This document shows positions 1 to 11,450 of a stretch of 64,000 nucleotides of DNA, piece by piece. This stretch comes from Vespula vulgaris. Its lineage: Eukaryota; Arthropoda; Insecta; Hymenoptera; Vespidae. How positions within the stretch are numbered: the first letter of the stretch is position 1; every line of letters starts with the position of its first letter. The stretch covers positions 1 through 64,000 of the forward strand of contig NC_066599.1 in assembly GCF_905475345.1 (NCBI RefSeq). The letters are read 5' to 3'. The position numbers were made by a program, and so were the translations under genes. The notes beneath the pieces are model-generated. The model worked only from the letters and a program-made list of their open reading frames with translations. It made no database searches and had not been told where the DNA came from.

Positions 1-1364
1 GACGCAACCCAGACGCAACCCAGACGCAACCCAGACGCAACCCAGACGCAACCCAGACGCAACCCAGACGCAACCCAGACGCAACCCAGACGCAACCCAG
101 ACGCAACCCAGACGCAACCCAGACGCAACCCAGACGCAACCCAGACGCAACCCAGACGCAACCCAGACGCAACCCAGACGCAACCCAGACGCAACCCAGA
201 CGCAACCCAGACGCAACCCAGACGCAACCCAGACGCAACCCAGACGCAACCCAGACGCAACCCAGACGCAACCCAGACGCAACCCAGACGCAACCCAGAC
301 GCAACCCAGACGCAACCCAGACGCAACCCAGACGCAACCCAGACGCAACCCAGACGCAACCCAGACGCAACCCAGACGCAACCCAGACGCAACCCAGACG
401 CAACCCAGACGCAACCCAGACGCAACCCAGACGCAACCCAGACGCAACCCAGACGCAACCCAGACGCAACCCAGACGCAACCCAGACGCAACCCAGACGC
501 AACCCAGACGCAACCCAGACGCAACCCAGACGCAACCCAGACGCAACCCAGACGCAACCCAGACGCAACCCAGACGCAACCCAGACGCAACCCAGACGCA
601 ACCCAGACGCAACCCAGACGCAACCCAGACGCAACCCAGACGCAACCCAGACGCAACCCAGACGCAACCCAGACGCAACCCAGACGCAACCCAGACGCAA
701 CCCAGACGCAACCCAGACGCAACCCAGACGCAACCCAGACGCAACCCAGACGCAACCCAGACGCAACCCAGACGCAACCCAGACGCAACCCAGACGCAAC
801 CCAGACGCAACCCAGACGCAACCCAGACGCAACCCAGACGCAACCCAGACGCAACCCAGACGCAACCCAGACGCAACCCAGACGCAACCCAGACGCAACC
901 CAGACGCAACCCAGACGCAACCCAGACGCAACCCAGACGCAACCCAGACGCAACCCAGACGCAACCCAGACGCAACCCAGACGCAACCCAGACGCAACCC
1001 AGACGCAACCCAGACGCAACCCAGACGCAACCCAGACGCAACCCAGACGCAACCCAGACGCAACCCAGACGCAACCCAGACGCAACCCAGACGCAACCCA
1101 GACGCAACCCAGACGCAACCCAGACGCAACCCAGACGCAACCCAGACGCAACCCAGACGCAACCCAGACGCAACCCAGACGCAACCCAGACGCAACCCAG
1201 ACGCAACCCAGACGCAACCCAGACGCAACCCAGACGCAACCCAGACGCAACCCAGACGCAACCCAGACGCAACCCAGACGCAACCCAGACGCAACCCAGA
1301 CGCAACCCAGACGCAACCCAGACGCAACCCAGACGCAACCCAGACGCAACCCAGACGCAACCCA
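1..1364. repeat. Telomere: 124 perfect copies of an 11-bp repeat
   Basis: The sequence is GACGCAACCCA repeated without any visible error, and 1,364 is exactly 124 x 11. The C-rich strand reads 5' to 3' from the window start, so the G-rich strand (TTGCGTCTGGG) runs 5' to 3' towards the left end, as telomerase-made DNA must. The array starts at base 1 and stops sharply at 1364, so the window starts at or very near a chromosome end. The canonical insect motif is TTAGG; the unit here is a longer, different motif. Perfect homogeneity suggests active telomerase copying rather than an old internal array. Confidence 0.93.
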
Positions 1365-2110
1365 ACCTGCAGAGGAAACCTTCAGTCACAACCTCGGACA
1401 CAACCCCGGACACAACCTTCAGTCATAACCTCGGACACAACCTTCAGTCACAACCTCGGACACAACCTTCAGACACAACCTCGGACACAACCTTCAGACA
1501 CAACCTCGGACACAACCTCGGACACAACCTTCAGACACAACCTTCAGACACAACCTCGGACACAACCTTCAGACACAACCTTCAGACACAACCTTCAGAC
1601 ACAACCTTCAGACACAACCTTCAGACGCAACCTCGGACACAACCTTCAGACGCAACCTCGGACACAACCTTCAGACACAACCTGCAGACACAACCTTCAG
1701 ACGCAACCTCAGACACAACCTTCGGACGCAACCTTCGGACACAACCTTCAGACGCAACCTCAGACCCAACCTTCAGACACTACCTTCAGACACAACCTGC
1801 AGACCCAACCTCAGACCCAACCTTCGGACGCAACCTTCGGACACAACCTTCAGACGCAACCTCAGACCCAACCTTCAGACACTACCTTCAGACACAACCT
1901 GCAGACACAACCTCAGACCCAACCTTCAAACACAACCTTCAGACACAACCTCAGACACAACCTCAGACACAACCTTCAGATAATACTTTTTCTACAACTT
2001 TTATAGAATTTTCTCACAAGTTGTACGCACCTTTTATGTAAGTCTCACACAACTTTTACACACATTTTGGACATCTCACACAACTTTTGCACAACTCTCA
2101 TACAGTTCTT
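1365..2110. repeat. Degenerate telomere-like subtelomeric repeats
   Basis: After a short junction (1365-1380) the sequence is a mixture of 12- and 13-bp units, mainly TTCAGACACAACC and TCGGACACAACC, up to about 1980. From 1981 to about 2110 a looser belt of CACAACTTTT-like words follows. The units share the CAGACRCAACC core with the telomeric 11-mer and add one or two T. They could be decayed telomere, copies made from a variant or slipped telomerase template, or an older telomere motif. No open gene lies here. Confidence 0.8.
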
Positions 2111-2380
2111 ATACGTCTCTTTTACAATCTTTCCACAGCTTATGCCGCATAATTTAACATGAAACAGAAGGAAGTCTGATAGAATACTGAACGCAAATCA
2201 GACGTACTGCAGGCGGAATGTCATCGAAGCTCAGTCGTGTCTCTTATTCAATAAAGACGCAGGCTTGATGTAACCGTTTTCTTTTTAGACGATTATTCAA
2301 AGGCGTCGTATAAATGATCAATCACAAACATTCAAATTCTGATGTCTACTTATAGTTTCTCCTCTGTTTAATATTATATA

Positions 2381-2500
2381 ATAAAATCACACAAATATCA
2401 TGCAATAAAATTAAACAAATAGTATATATTAAAATGAGACAAATATTATACAATAAAATCAGGCAAATAGTATACAATAAAATGAAACAAATATTAGACA
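2381..2500. repeat. 24-bp tandem repeat, five copies
   Basis: Five consecutive units start at 2381, 2405, 2429, 2453 and 2477, with the consensus ATAAAATNANACAAATANTA plus four bases. They are imperfect and AT-rich. An 80-codon open frame over the last units is a by-product of the 24-bp (in-frame) periodicity and is not taken as a gene. Confidence 0.8.
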
Positions 2501-2519
2501 CTAAAATCAGTCTGAGAGT

Positions 2520-5500
2520 GATTACACGGATATTACGGAGGCCTGCTACCTGTTTTAGAAAATGGCCGGTAGAGGCACTCTACGCTCTCATTCGTACGTA
2601 CACACTTACGTTCACACCCATATGGCGGTGCCCCTGGGATTATGCAAATATGTTGTCATTTATCGATTCTACGTAATATTTAGAAAAATAAGCTGGGCAT
2701 TACAGATAAACAGGAAAAACCAATCGATTACCTAAGAGAGAGGAACATAAGAAAAATAATTACTTCATATCACTGAATGGTTTTTATGCGATTACTGTGG
2801 AATTACGTCGAACCACTGTAAACCACCATAATACGTACTAGAATTTTTGCAAAATTTGTAAGGGTTACATAGAAACGAGCTTTATGGAAATGCTGGTGGT
2901 TACGCCGATTTTTCGATAATAACGCAAACGCCCCACGGACTATGCTAATTGCTGTTTATTAAATAACTACGTTAATATCTAGGATTAGTAAGTTGGTGGA
3001 TGAAGATACCGTGGAAATTACACGGACATCTAGGAATTATGCAAAATTGACAAGCATTTTGACAAGCGTTAGGTAAAAACAAATTTATTCGCTTATGCGG
3101 ACACTATGACGTTACGCCTGACGCTCGGAGGCCACCTAAATACGTTCTAGGATTGACGACAAATCTATGAGGATATACAGAAATGCTGCACTTTATGAAG
3201 ACGCTGGTCGTTACTTGATTCGTAGGAAATAACGAATATGCCCCTGGGATTATGCAACGATGTTGTCGTTTAAGTAACCTCTCTAGAATCTAGGGAAATA
3301 AGATGGGTACGACGGATAACCTAGAAATTACGTCGGTATATTAGTAATTATTGAAGACAGATATTACATAAGAATAAAAAATAAAGCACAAATACTTACT
3401 TCAAATCGCCAGTCGGATAAGCCAAAATCTGTAAGGGTTACCCAGAAACGATGAGCTTTATAAAGATGCTGGTAGTTCGTATAGTCTACGTAAATAATGC
3501 AACCGCCTCAGGGACTATTCAAAAATGCTATCGACTAAATAACCTCGTTAATATCTAGAATTAATAAGCTGATCGTTACAGATATCCTGGAAATTACACG
3601 GTCATCTAGGAGTTAGGAAAAATCGACATCCATTACGGAAAAACAATATACTTGAGCGAAATCACGAGATGGTTATGCGGAAAAAAATGATATTACGGAG
3701 AAAGCTCGGAGGACAAAAATATCGTTTAAGTAACCTCGCTAGTATCTAAGAAAATAACCTGGGTATTGCTGATAAACCTAGGAACTACGTCGGTACGTTA
3801 GGAATTATTGAAAAACCGAGGGATTACCTAAAAAGAAAACGGACAAATACTTCTAATCACCGGATGGTAAAGCGAAGACAGTGGGGTTATGTCCCACGCT
3901 GTAGATTGCGTACTTAGATTTTTGTAAAATCTGTAGGTTACGCAGAAATGCCGGACTTTATGAAAATGCTAGTAGTTACGCAAATTCGTCGGATATAACG
4001 AGTGCCCCGCGGATTATGCAAAAAAAAAATGCAGTCGATAAAATAACCTCGGTAATATCTTCGATTAATAAGCCGACAGTTGTAAATACACGGGAACTAC
4101 ACGGTCATCTACGAGTTATCGAAAACCGACAGGAATTTACACAAGTATTACGTACAAAGGCAAGTACTTACGCGAAATCACAGGGTGGTAATGCGGAAAG
4201 AATCAGATTACGCCGCATTCTCGGAGGCCACCTAAATACGCCCTATTACCGACGCCAAATCTACAAGGATTACACAGAAACGCTGCATTTCCTGAAAACC
4301 CTAGTATTTACGCAGATTCGTCGGAAATAACGCGAGTGCCCCTCAGATTATGCAAAAAAAAAAAATGCAGTCGATCATATAACCTCGGTAATATCTTCGA
4401 TTAATAAGCCGACAGTTGTAAATACACGGGAACTACACGGTCATCTACGAGTTATCGAAAACCGACAGGAATTTACACAAGTATTACGTACAAAGGCAAG
4501 TACTTACGCGAAATCACAGGGTGGTAATGCGGAAACAATCGGATTACGCCGCATTCTCCGAGGCTACCTAAATACGCCCTATTACCGACGCCAAATCTAC
4601 AAGGATTACACAGAAACGCTGCATTTCCTGAAAACCCTAGTATTTACGCAGATTCTTCGGAAATAACGCGAGTGCCCCACAGATTATGCAAAAAAAAATG
4701 CAGTCGATCACATAACCTCGGTAATATCTTCGATTAATAAGCCGACAGTTGTAAATACACGGGAACTACACGGTCATCCACGAGTTATCGAAAACCGACA
4801 GGAATTTACACAAGTATTACGTATAAATGCAAGTACTTACGCGAAATCACAGGGTGGTAACGCGGAAACAATCGGATTACGCCGCATTCTCGGAGGCTAC
4901 CTAATACGCCCTATTACCGACGCCAAATCTACAAGGATTGCACAGAAACGCTGCATTTCCTGAAAACCCTAGTATTTACGCAGATTCGTCGGAAATAACG
5001 CGAGTGCCCCACAGATTATGCAAAAAAAAAAATGCAGTCGATCATATAACCTCGGTAATATCTTCGATTAATAAGCCGACAGTTGTAAATACACGGGAAC
5101 TACACGGTCATCCACGAGTTATCGAAAACCGACAGGAATTTACACAAGTATTACGTATAAATGCAAGTACTTACGCGAAATCACAGGGTGGTAACGCGGA
5201 AACAATCGGATTACGCCGCATTCTCGGAGGCTACCTAAATACGCCCTATTACCGACGCCAAATCTACAAGGATTACACAGAAACGCTGCATTTCCTGAAA
5301 ACCCTAGTATTTACGCAGATTCTTCGGAAATAACGCGAGTGCCCCACAGATTATGCAAAATAAATGCAGTCGATCATATAACCTCGGTAATATCTTCGAT
5401 TAATAAGCTGATAGTTGCAGATACACATGAAAGTACACGGTCATCTACGAGTAAAACCCTAGTATTTACGCAGATTCGTCGGATCTAACGAGTGCCCTAC

Positions 5501-6780
5501 GAATTATAAAAAAGAAAAAAGAAAAATGCTGTCGTTTCAATAACCTAGCTAGTATCTACGAAAATAAGCTGCTTAGAGTATTCTACGAATAACGCAGCTG
5601 TTAAGAATGTCAAAAAGAAAAACCTCCGACAAGCATTATGAAAAAAGAAAAAAGTACTTTCGACAAATCTCGGGATCGTTATGTAAAAATACGTTACGCT
5701 ACGTTACACTAGGGCTTTCAAATCGTGCAAAGGTTTCGCAAAATCGCTTGGCGTTGTAAAGAAGTTGGACATTGCAACGATTCATCGGAAGTACCCCTGG
5801 GACTATGCAAATATTCTGTCGCGTAAGTAACCCATCCAGTATCATGGAAAATAAGCTAGGGCTCTAAATACCCTCCAAATTACTATATACGCGAAGAATT
5901 ACGCGACGAATAGAGATCACGTTAAAAAAAAAAAATATGGTCGATAACTAAGTGATAATGTGGAAACGTTAGAGTTAAGTAGACACGCTAAAATGAAGCT
6001 AAATACACGCCATGGTTTACACAGAGACGTTAGGCTATATAAAAACGCGGATTCTTCGGATAAAACGAAAATATCCCGAACTATGAAAAAAAAATGCCGC
6101 AGTTTAAATAACTTCGCTGGTACCTAGGAAAATGAGCTGCGGGTTGCAGATACTATGCAATTTACGCAACACGCGTAGAATTACGGAACGAACATAAAGG
6201 CATTAAGTGAGAAAAATACTTACTGCAAATCGTTGGGTCGCGTCTGGATTACACCGAAGTTAGACCACAGAAGTTCGGCTGAATACACGCAAAGGTTTAC
6301 ACAAAATTTGTAAGGATTATATAGATACGGTGGGCTTCATACAAAAAAAAAAAAGAAACTACTGATTACGCGCATTCGTTCAAAACGACGCAATGCCCTT
6401 AACATTATGCAAAAAAAATACCATCGCTTCAGTAATCTCGATAGTATGTAGGTAAATAAATAACTCCGAGGTTGCAGATAACCTGAAAAAGACAAAACTC
6501 TGGGTGTCCACGTCGGACGTTGCGAAAAATCGATAGGACTTACGTGTAAAAAAAAACCATACCTTGCCAAATGGATACTTACGCCAAACCACGTAGTGGG
6601 CGAAATCGCTGCGTTGCGTCTGGCAGAGCCAGAGAATTTACCTAAATAAGGGTTAGGGGTTTACGCAATATTTCTAAGGGTTACGCCAATCTGTTCGGAA
6701 TTACGCAACACGCTTAATTACGCACGAATGGATTCACGGTAGTTGAAACGCTCTACCATGCCCTAAAATTTCCGGTACAC
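2520..6780. repeat. Satellite of about 335 bp, decayed at both flanks
   Basis: The same phrases recur through the block, for example GATTATGCAAA, ATAACCTCG, GGAAATTACG, CAGAAACGCTG and GATTCGTCGGAAATAACG. In the core, copies start with TTATGCAAAA near 4014, 4348, 4684, 5017 and 5350, a spacing of 333-336 bp, and are nearly identical. Copies before 3990 and after 5450 have drifted and carry deletions. Open frames of 104 and 131 codons inside the core are repeated with the unit and have no recognisable protein features, so I regard them as chance frames. Confidence 0.85.
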
Positions 6781-6889
6781 GCGTTGGACCGCGTTGAACC
6801 GCGCTAAACCTAGATCATTTTTATTTTTTGTCGTTTTACAATCATTTAAGCAATGTACGCTACATATGTACGCTCGGTAGTATCAAACT

Positions 6890-7735
6890 AATATTTACAG
6901 AATACAACCCCGCCGCTCAAGCTTTATACCGCTCGTAGTACGTAGAAAATAATTTTAATCGAACGTTTCGCAGAACAGAAATCTGCTTACATACTGCCTT
7001 CCTTTTTTTTCGACGCTTTCTTATTACAATGATAAAAATATTTTTTCTTTTTTAGTATATGAGCATTTCAATTATTCGCGAAGCTGGGGTCACGCGATAT
7101 CCTAAGAATTGTCTAAAAAGATGTTTGTTGTTACGGATAAATACTGGACGACGGTTTTCGATTCGCCCAACGGTGGTCTAAAATTCTCTTAACGCATCAA
7201 ATTTATGTATGCTTTCTATCACTTTACAATTATTTAAACAATTTTACAATATACGTTTGTTCGGTATAAAATTATAATTAAACGATAATTCTCTCAACGC
7301 ATCAGAATTTATGTATACTTTCTATTAGTTTAACTAATTATTTGAACATTCTATACTATACGTTTACTCGAGTTAAAATTATATTTAAATATTTTTCTCA
7401 ACGCACCATTGTTTATATACGCTTCTTATCACTATACAATTATTTAAACGGTTTACAATATACGTTTGTTCGATATAAAATTATACTTAAATAATAGTTT
7501 TCTTAACGCACCCAAGTTTATGTATGCTTTCTATCACTTTACAATTATTTAAAGAATCTATAATATACGATTGGTCGATATAAAATAAGATTTAAACAAT
7601 AATACAACCGCTTAAACGTTGCACCGCACGTAATATCTTGTGAAGTATAAAACAATTTTATGTTAACATTCCGGAAAGAAAAAATCAACTGATGTACTAC
7701 CTTCCAATTGAAGTTTCATTTTTTCAACGCTCTAT
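6890..7735. repeat. AT-rich repeats: 105-bp tandem copies and a flanking duplication
   Basis: Four copies of a unit of about 105 bp lie near 7190, 7293, 7397 and 7505. Each starts with AACGCAYC and contains TTTATGTATGC and TTTACAATTATTTAAA. They are flanked by two related segments, about 6890-7020 and 7590-7735, which share an ATACAACC start, a CGTARTA word, a run on AACATTCC/AACGTTTC and ACTACCTTCC. No gene is seen. The adjacent stretch 7735-7890 is unremarkable AT-rich sequence. Confidence 0.65.
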
Positions 7736-7982
7736 AAACTCCAACAATATTATAACAATGATTCTAACAAATTTGTTTCTATCTTGTAATTTTTCGTAAA
7801 ACATCGCAATTATGCGCAAGACTAAAGCAGGGGAATCGTTTGAAATGCTGGTGGTTACGCAAAACGCTGAGAATTGAACAGAATACGACGTTAGGGATTG
7901 CACAGGTACGCTGAGGGTGTCGCAGAAACGCTCAGGGTATCATGCAAGATCGCTTAGGGTATCCAAGGTACGCTCAAGGTAG

Positions 7983-8320
7983 TGTCGCAGAAACGCTCGG
8001 GGTGTCGCAGAAACGCTCGGGGTGTCGCAGAAACGCTCGGGGTGTCGCAGAAACGCTCGGGGTGTCGCAGAAACGCTCGGGGTGTCGCAGAAACGCTCGG
8101 GGTGTCGCAGAAACGCTCGGGGTGTCGCAGAAACGCTCGGGGTGTCGCAGAAACGCTCGGGGTGTCGCAGAAACGCTCGGGGTGTCGCAGAAACGCTCGG
8201 GGTGTCGCAGAAACGCTCGGGGTGTCGCAGAAACGCTCAGGGTGTCGCAGAAACGCTCAGGGTATCGCAGAAATGCTCAGGGTATCGCAGGATCGCTTAG
8301 GGTGTCACGCAGAAACGCTT
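7983..8320. repeat. 20-bp tandem array, about 16-17 copies
   Basis: The unit GGTGTCGCAGAAACGCTCGG repeats perfectly about a dozen times and then decays from 8240 to 8320. The flank at 7890-7980 carries degenerate versions. The word CAGAAACGCT also occurs in the 335-bp satellite, so this may be an amplified fragment of it. Because 20 is not a multiple of three and the unit lacks stops, overlapping frames of 92-131 codons stay open on the plus strand and encode the same permuted peptide. They are not treated as genes. Confidence 0.9.
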
Positions 8321-8399
8321 AGGGGTGCGCAAAATCGCCGAGAATTACGTAGAACGTTGGAGCTTAAGCAGATTTAAAGAAGCAATACGCACGAAGGAG

Positions 8400-8880
8400 A
8401 GGCGAGTCTTCTTTCGGTTCGGTAAAATGAAGGAAGCGTTGTTTTCTTGCTGATTTTAACCCAATGGAAGATTCTTCAAGATTCCATCCTTCGTTATTGC
8501 TTCCATCGCATCTTCCTGGCTCCTTTTCTTTCCTCTCTCATCTTCATATTCATGATAGATCCTAGAGGAAGGAGGCTTTCCTATTTTAGGAAAATAATAA
8601 AAATGCAGTATTGAGACCTATAATAAAGTACATGGCGATAAAAAATACTAAAATATCATTAAACAATGCTAACCGTGAGTCGCAATTTTACAAAGACCAT
8701 TTCCAACTAGAGCGTTGAATTGTTCTTTTATCCGTATCCAAACAGTAGAACGAAATTACAACATAGGCTTCCTAAAAGAAAAAAAAAAAAAATTAACAAA
8801 GTTAATAAAAATAGTGTTATAATAAAAATATCAAAATGTTAAGTATTCCTTATCAGACAAGAGAATAAAGAACCATCTTG
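8400..8880. other. Non-genic spacer
   Basis: This is unique-looking AT-rich sequence between the 20-bp array and the 600-bp satellites. It includes a short pyrimidine-rich stretch around 8516-8550 and an A run at 8780. I see no gene, RNA or strong repeat in it. Confidence 0.5.
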
Positions 8881-11450
8881 CTCTAACGAGCGTGATACTT
8901 AGGAACTGCTATCCGGGAATCCACGACCCAATTAACACATATATTTCGATTTAAGCAGTGTTCGTTCTGTCGTATACTATCGACGAAAAGCCTATCGTTT
9001 CTATTTCGCAGCGATATTTCAAGAGAGACCATATGATTCGTTGAAATAGTGTTATTTAAGACGCGTTCGCTTACATAGATTTTTTCATCGATTAAAGGAA
9101 TGAAGTTACGATAACGTTATCCAACTTGAATAAACTTTGAATTATCAGCTACTCGATGTATATTAAATGAAAAATGTAATCGGAAGAAAAATATACTCCG
9201 ATGTAAAAGTATCGTTAATAGAACACTGTTTAATCGAAGAATGAATGTGTAAACAGATGTCAATTCTGTTCGACTGTAACTAAATTCACCATGCTTATTT
9301 CAAGGAACACGGGCCACGATGCATTGTTAACAATAACGGACGAAATCGCAATGCCTATACCCTGAAAAAATAAATGTAGAATTAGCTAAACGTTATCGTA
9401 AAGGGTAACGTGAAAATAAATAATAATATATGTCAACTATTGCTTATCAGTTGTCGTCCTGTGTCCAATACCATTGCTTATCATAGATAAGTAAAACTGA
9501 TGACGAAAATTTTGAACTTCATACTTCTTTCTTTCTATCATCGAAAATAATGATTCCTTAGCTGGTTGTTAGATCAAGGAACGCTTCCTTCCACGATTTA
9601 AGTAGCGTTCGTACTGTCAAGATGTCAATTCTGTTCGAATGTAACTAAATTCATCTTGCTTATTTTTAAGAAAACTAGCCACGATGTAATGTCAACAATA
9701 ACGAAAGAAATCACGTCTACATCCTGAAAAAGTAGATATAGAATTAAGTAAACGTTCTCGAAAATATTATAGTGACAATAAATAACTATTTTTTTCAACT
9801 AACGCTTACCAGTCGTTGTGTGTCGAACACCATTTATTATTGTAAATAAGTAAAATTGATGACGAAAATCTGGACGTCATACCTCTTCCATTCTATAATT
9901 GAAAGTAACGATGACTTAGATGGTTATGTTACGTTAAGGAACGTAGTAAAATATGTTATATTTCGTAATTGAGCGTGATCGATGTTAATAAATTTACCAG
10001 CGAAAATTGTTTTCGATATTCTAGCGGTATATAACATAGGAGTGTACGTTAAATAAAATATTCCAATTACCTGCAATCAACGAGAGAAAAAAGCTTGGTC
10101 GTAACACGTGCCAATAATTATTCAAAATGGTGGATTCTGAGGCAGCAAGGGAGCTGTGGACCGCCGCACTTGCGCATTACGTCACCTTTGCAATGGCTTC
10201 CCCACGTGCTTGTAACATTTCGATCCATTTGTACGAAAATATCGGAATATTAAAAATATGATATAAATTTTTCAGTTTAATATCTCTCAAAATAAAGCTC
10301 CTAAGCGTGAAAACTATATTTTTAAGGAAAATGTACATAAGCCTGCATGCAATTACATATTTCTCCTAGATCATTACTATATAATATCTTGTAGAATTTC
10401 TTCTAAGATCATATCTAAGTAGAACGCAGGTCTGCACTATTAATGGTCGAAAAAAAGAAAAAAAAAGAATGAAATCAAGAAGATCGGTTTTCTGAGAAAC
10501 CCACAATAAAATAAACTGTTGAATACAAAACGAAATACAGCTGCAGTAAAAGTATGAATAATTCAAAAATATCTTACGGCTAAAGAACTGTCAACCGCAT
10601 TACAGCAATCAGGAAACGATCCGTCGAATGATACATCCACTCCGTGATTTAAGCAGTATTCGTTCTGTCATGTACTATCAACGAAAAGTCTACAATTTTT
10701 ATTTCGCAGTGATATTCCAAGACGGACGACGACTCGTTAAAATAATGTAGATTAAGCGCGTTCGCGTACATAGATTTTCCCATCGATCGTCCTCGACGTG
10801 AGATCAATTAACGACATCTGAAGCAGGTCTAAAAAATAAGGAGGAGAGTAGAATGTCCTCGGTTATTTTATAATGCTGGACGAAGGCAGAGCAACCAGCG
10901 TAAATGCACAGAAAATGGTACGAGACAAATCTCGACCATAAACAAGTGCTCGATAAAAAGTGGGTTGCGTCTAGAAAGATTCAACTGCGCGGTGACGACC
11001 GTGCACAACTCCTCCCTATCCTGATGATGTCGATTATTAATCACATGACGACGATGAAGGTTGAAAGAATCCATGTAGAATCCACTAATGTAAAATTAAA
11101 GAAATAATGTTACATCAACGTTAATCAATTTGAATGAATTCCGAATTATCAACTATTCCACGTATATAAAACGCACTTCCCAAAAAATGTACAATCGAAC
11201 AAAAAATATACTCTGACGGCAAATTACTAAAAGAAGTTTCGCTGAAAGAACACTGCTTAATCGAAGAATGAATGTATAAACTTAAACGGAAGACGTCTAC
11301 TTTGTTGAACTCTAGCCAAATCAATCTTGCTTCTTTCTAGGAACATGGGCCACACTGTGTTGTTAACGCTGACGAACAAATTTACAGAATCTACGCCCTG
11401 AAAAGGTAAATATAGAATTAACTAAACGTTCCCAAAAAGATTACAGTGAC
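8880..11450. repeat. Two older, longer copies related to the 600-bp satellite
   Basis: A segment with the words GTTCGTTCTGTC, CGACGAAAAG, TATTTCGCAG and CATAGATTTT occurs at about 8950-9080 and again at about 10650-10790. Each is followed by similar sequence (GAACACTGYTTAATCGAAGAATGAATGT at about 9220 and 11250) and then by the GTAAATAAGTAAAATTGATG region found in the 600-bp units. The higher-order period is therefore about 1.7 kb. The copy at about 9780-10340 ends in the promoter-like cluster described separately. Small open frames here (66-68 codons) are not supported. Confidence 0.65.
10120..10215. promoter_or_regulatory. Promoter-like motif cluster, copy in the older unit
   Basis: The cluster has AAAATGGTGGAT, then TTACGTCA (CRE/ATF-like), then GCAATGGC, then CCCCACGTG (E-box) at about 10197-10207, in the same order and spacing as in the five tandem units downstream. 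The YY1-like and CCAAT elements are each altered by one base in this copy. Function is inferred only from motif content. Confidence 0.4.

Noticed and set aside
4016..5333. Open frames of 104 and 131 codons on the plus strand
   Set aside because: They recur once per 335-bp satellite unit, drift with it and show no protein domain.
7942..8377. The 20-bp array as a CRISPR array or a repeat protein gene
   Set aside because: There are no spacers between the units, the genome is an insect, and all three plus frames are open only because the unit lacks stops.
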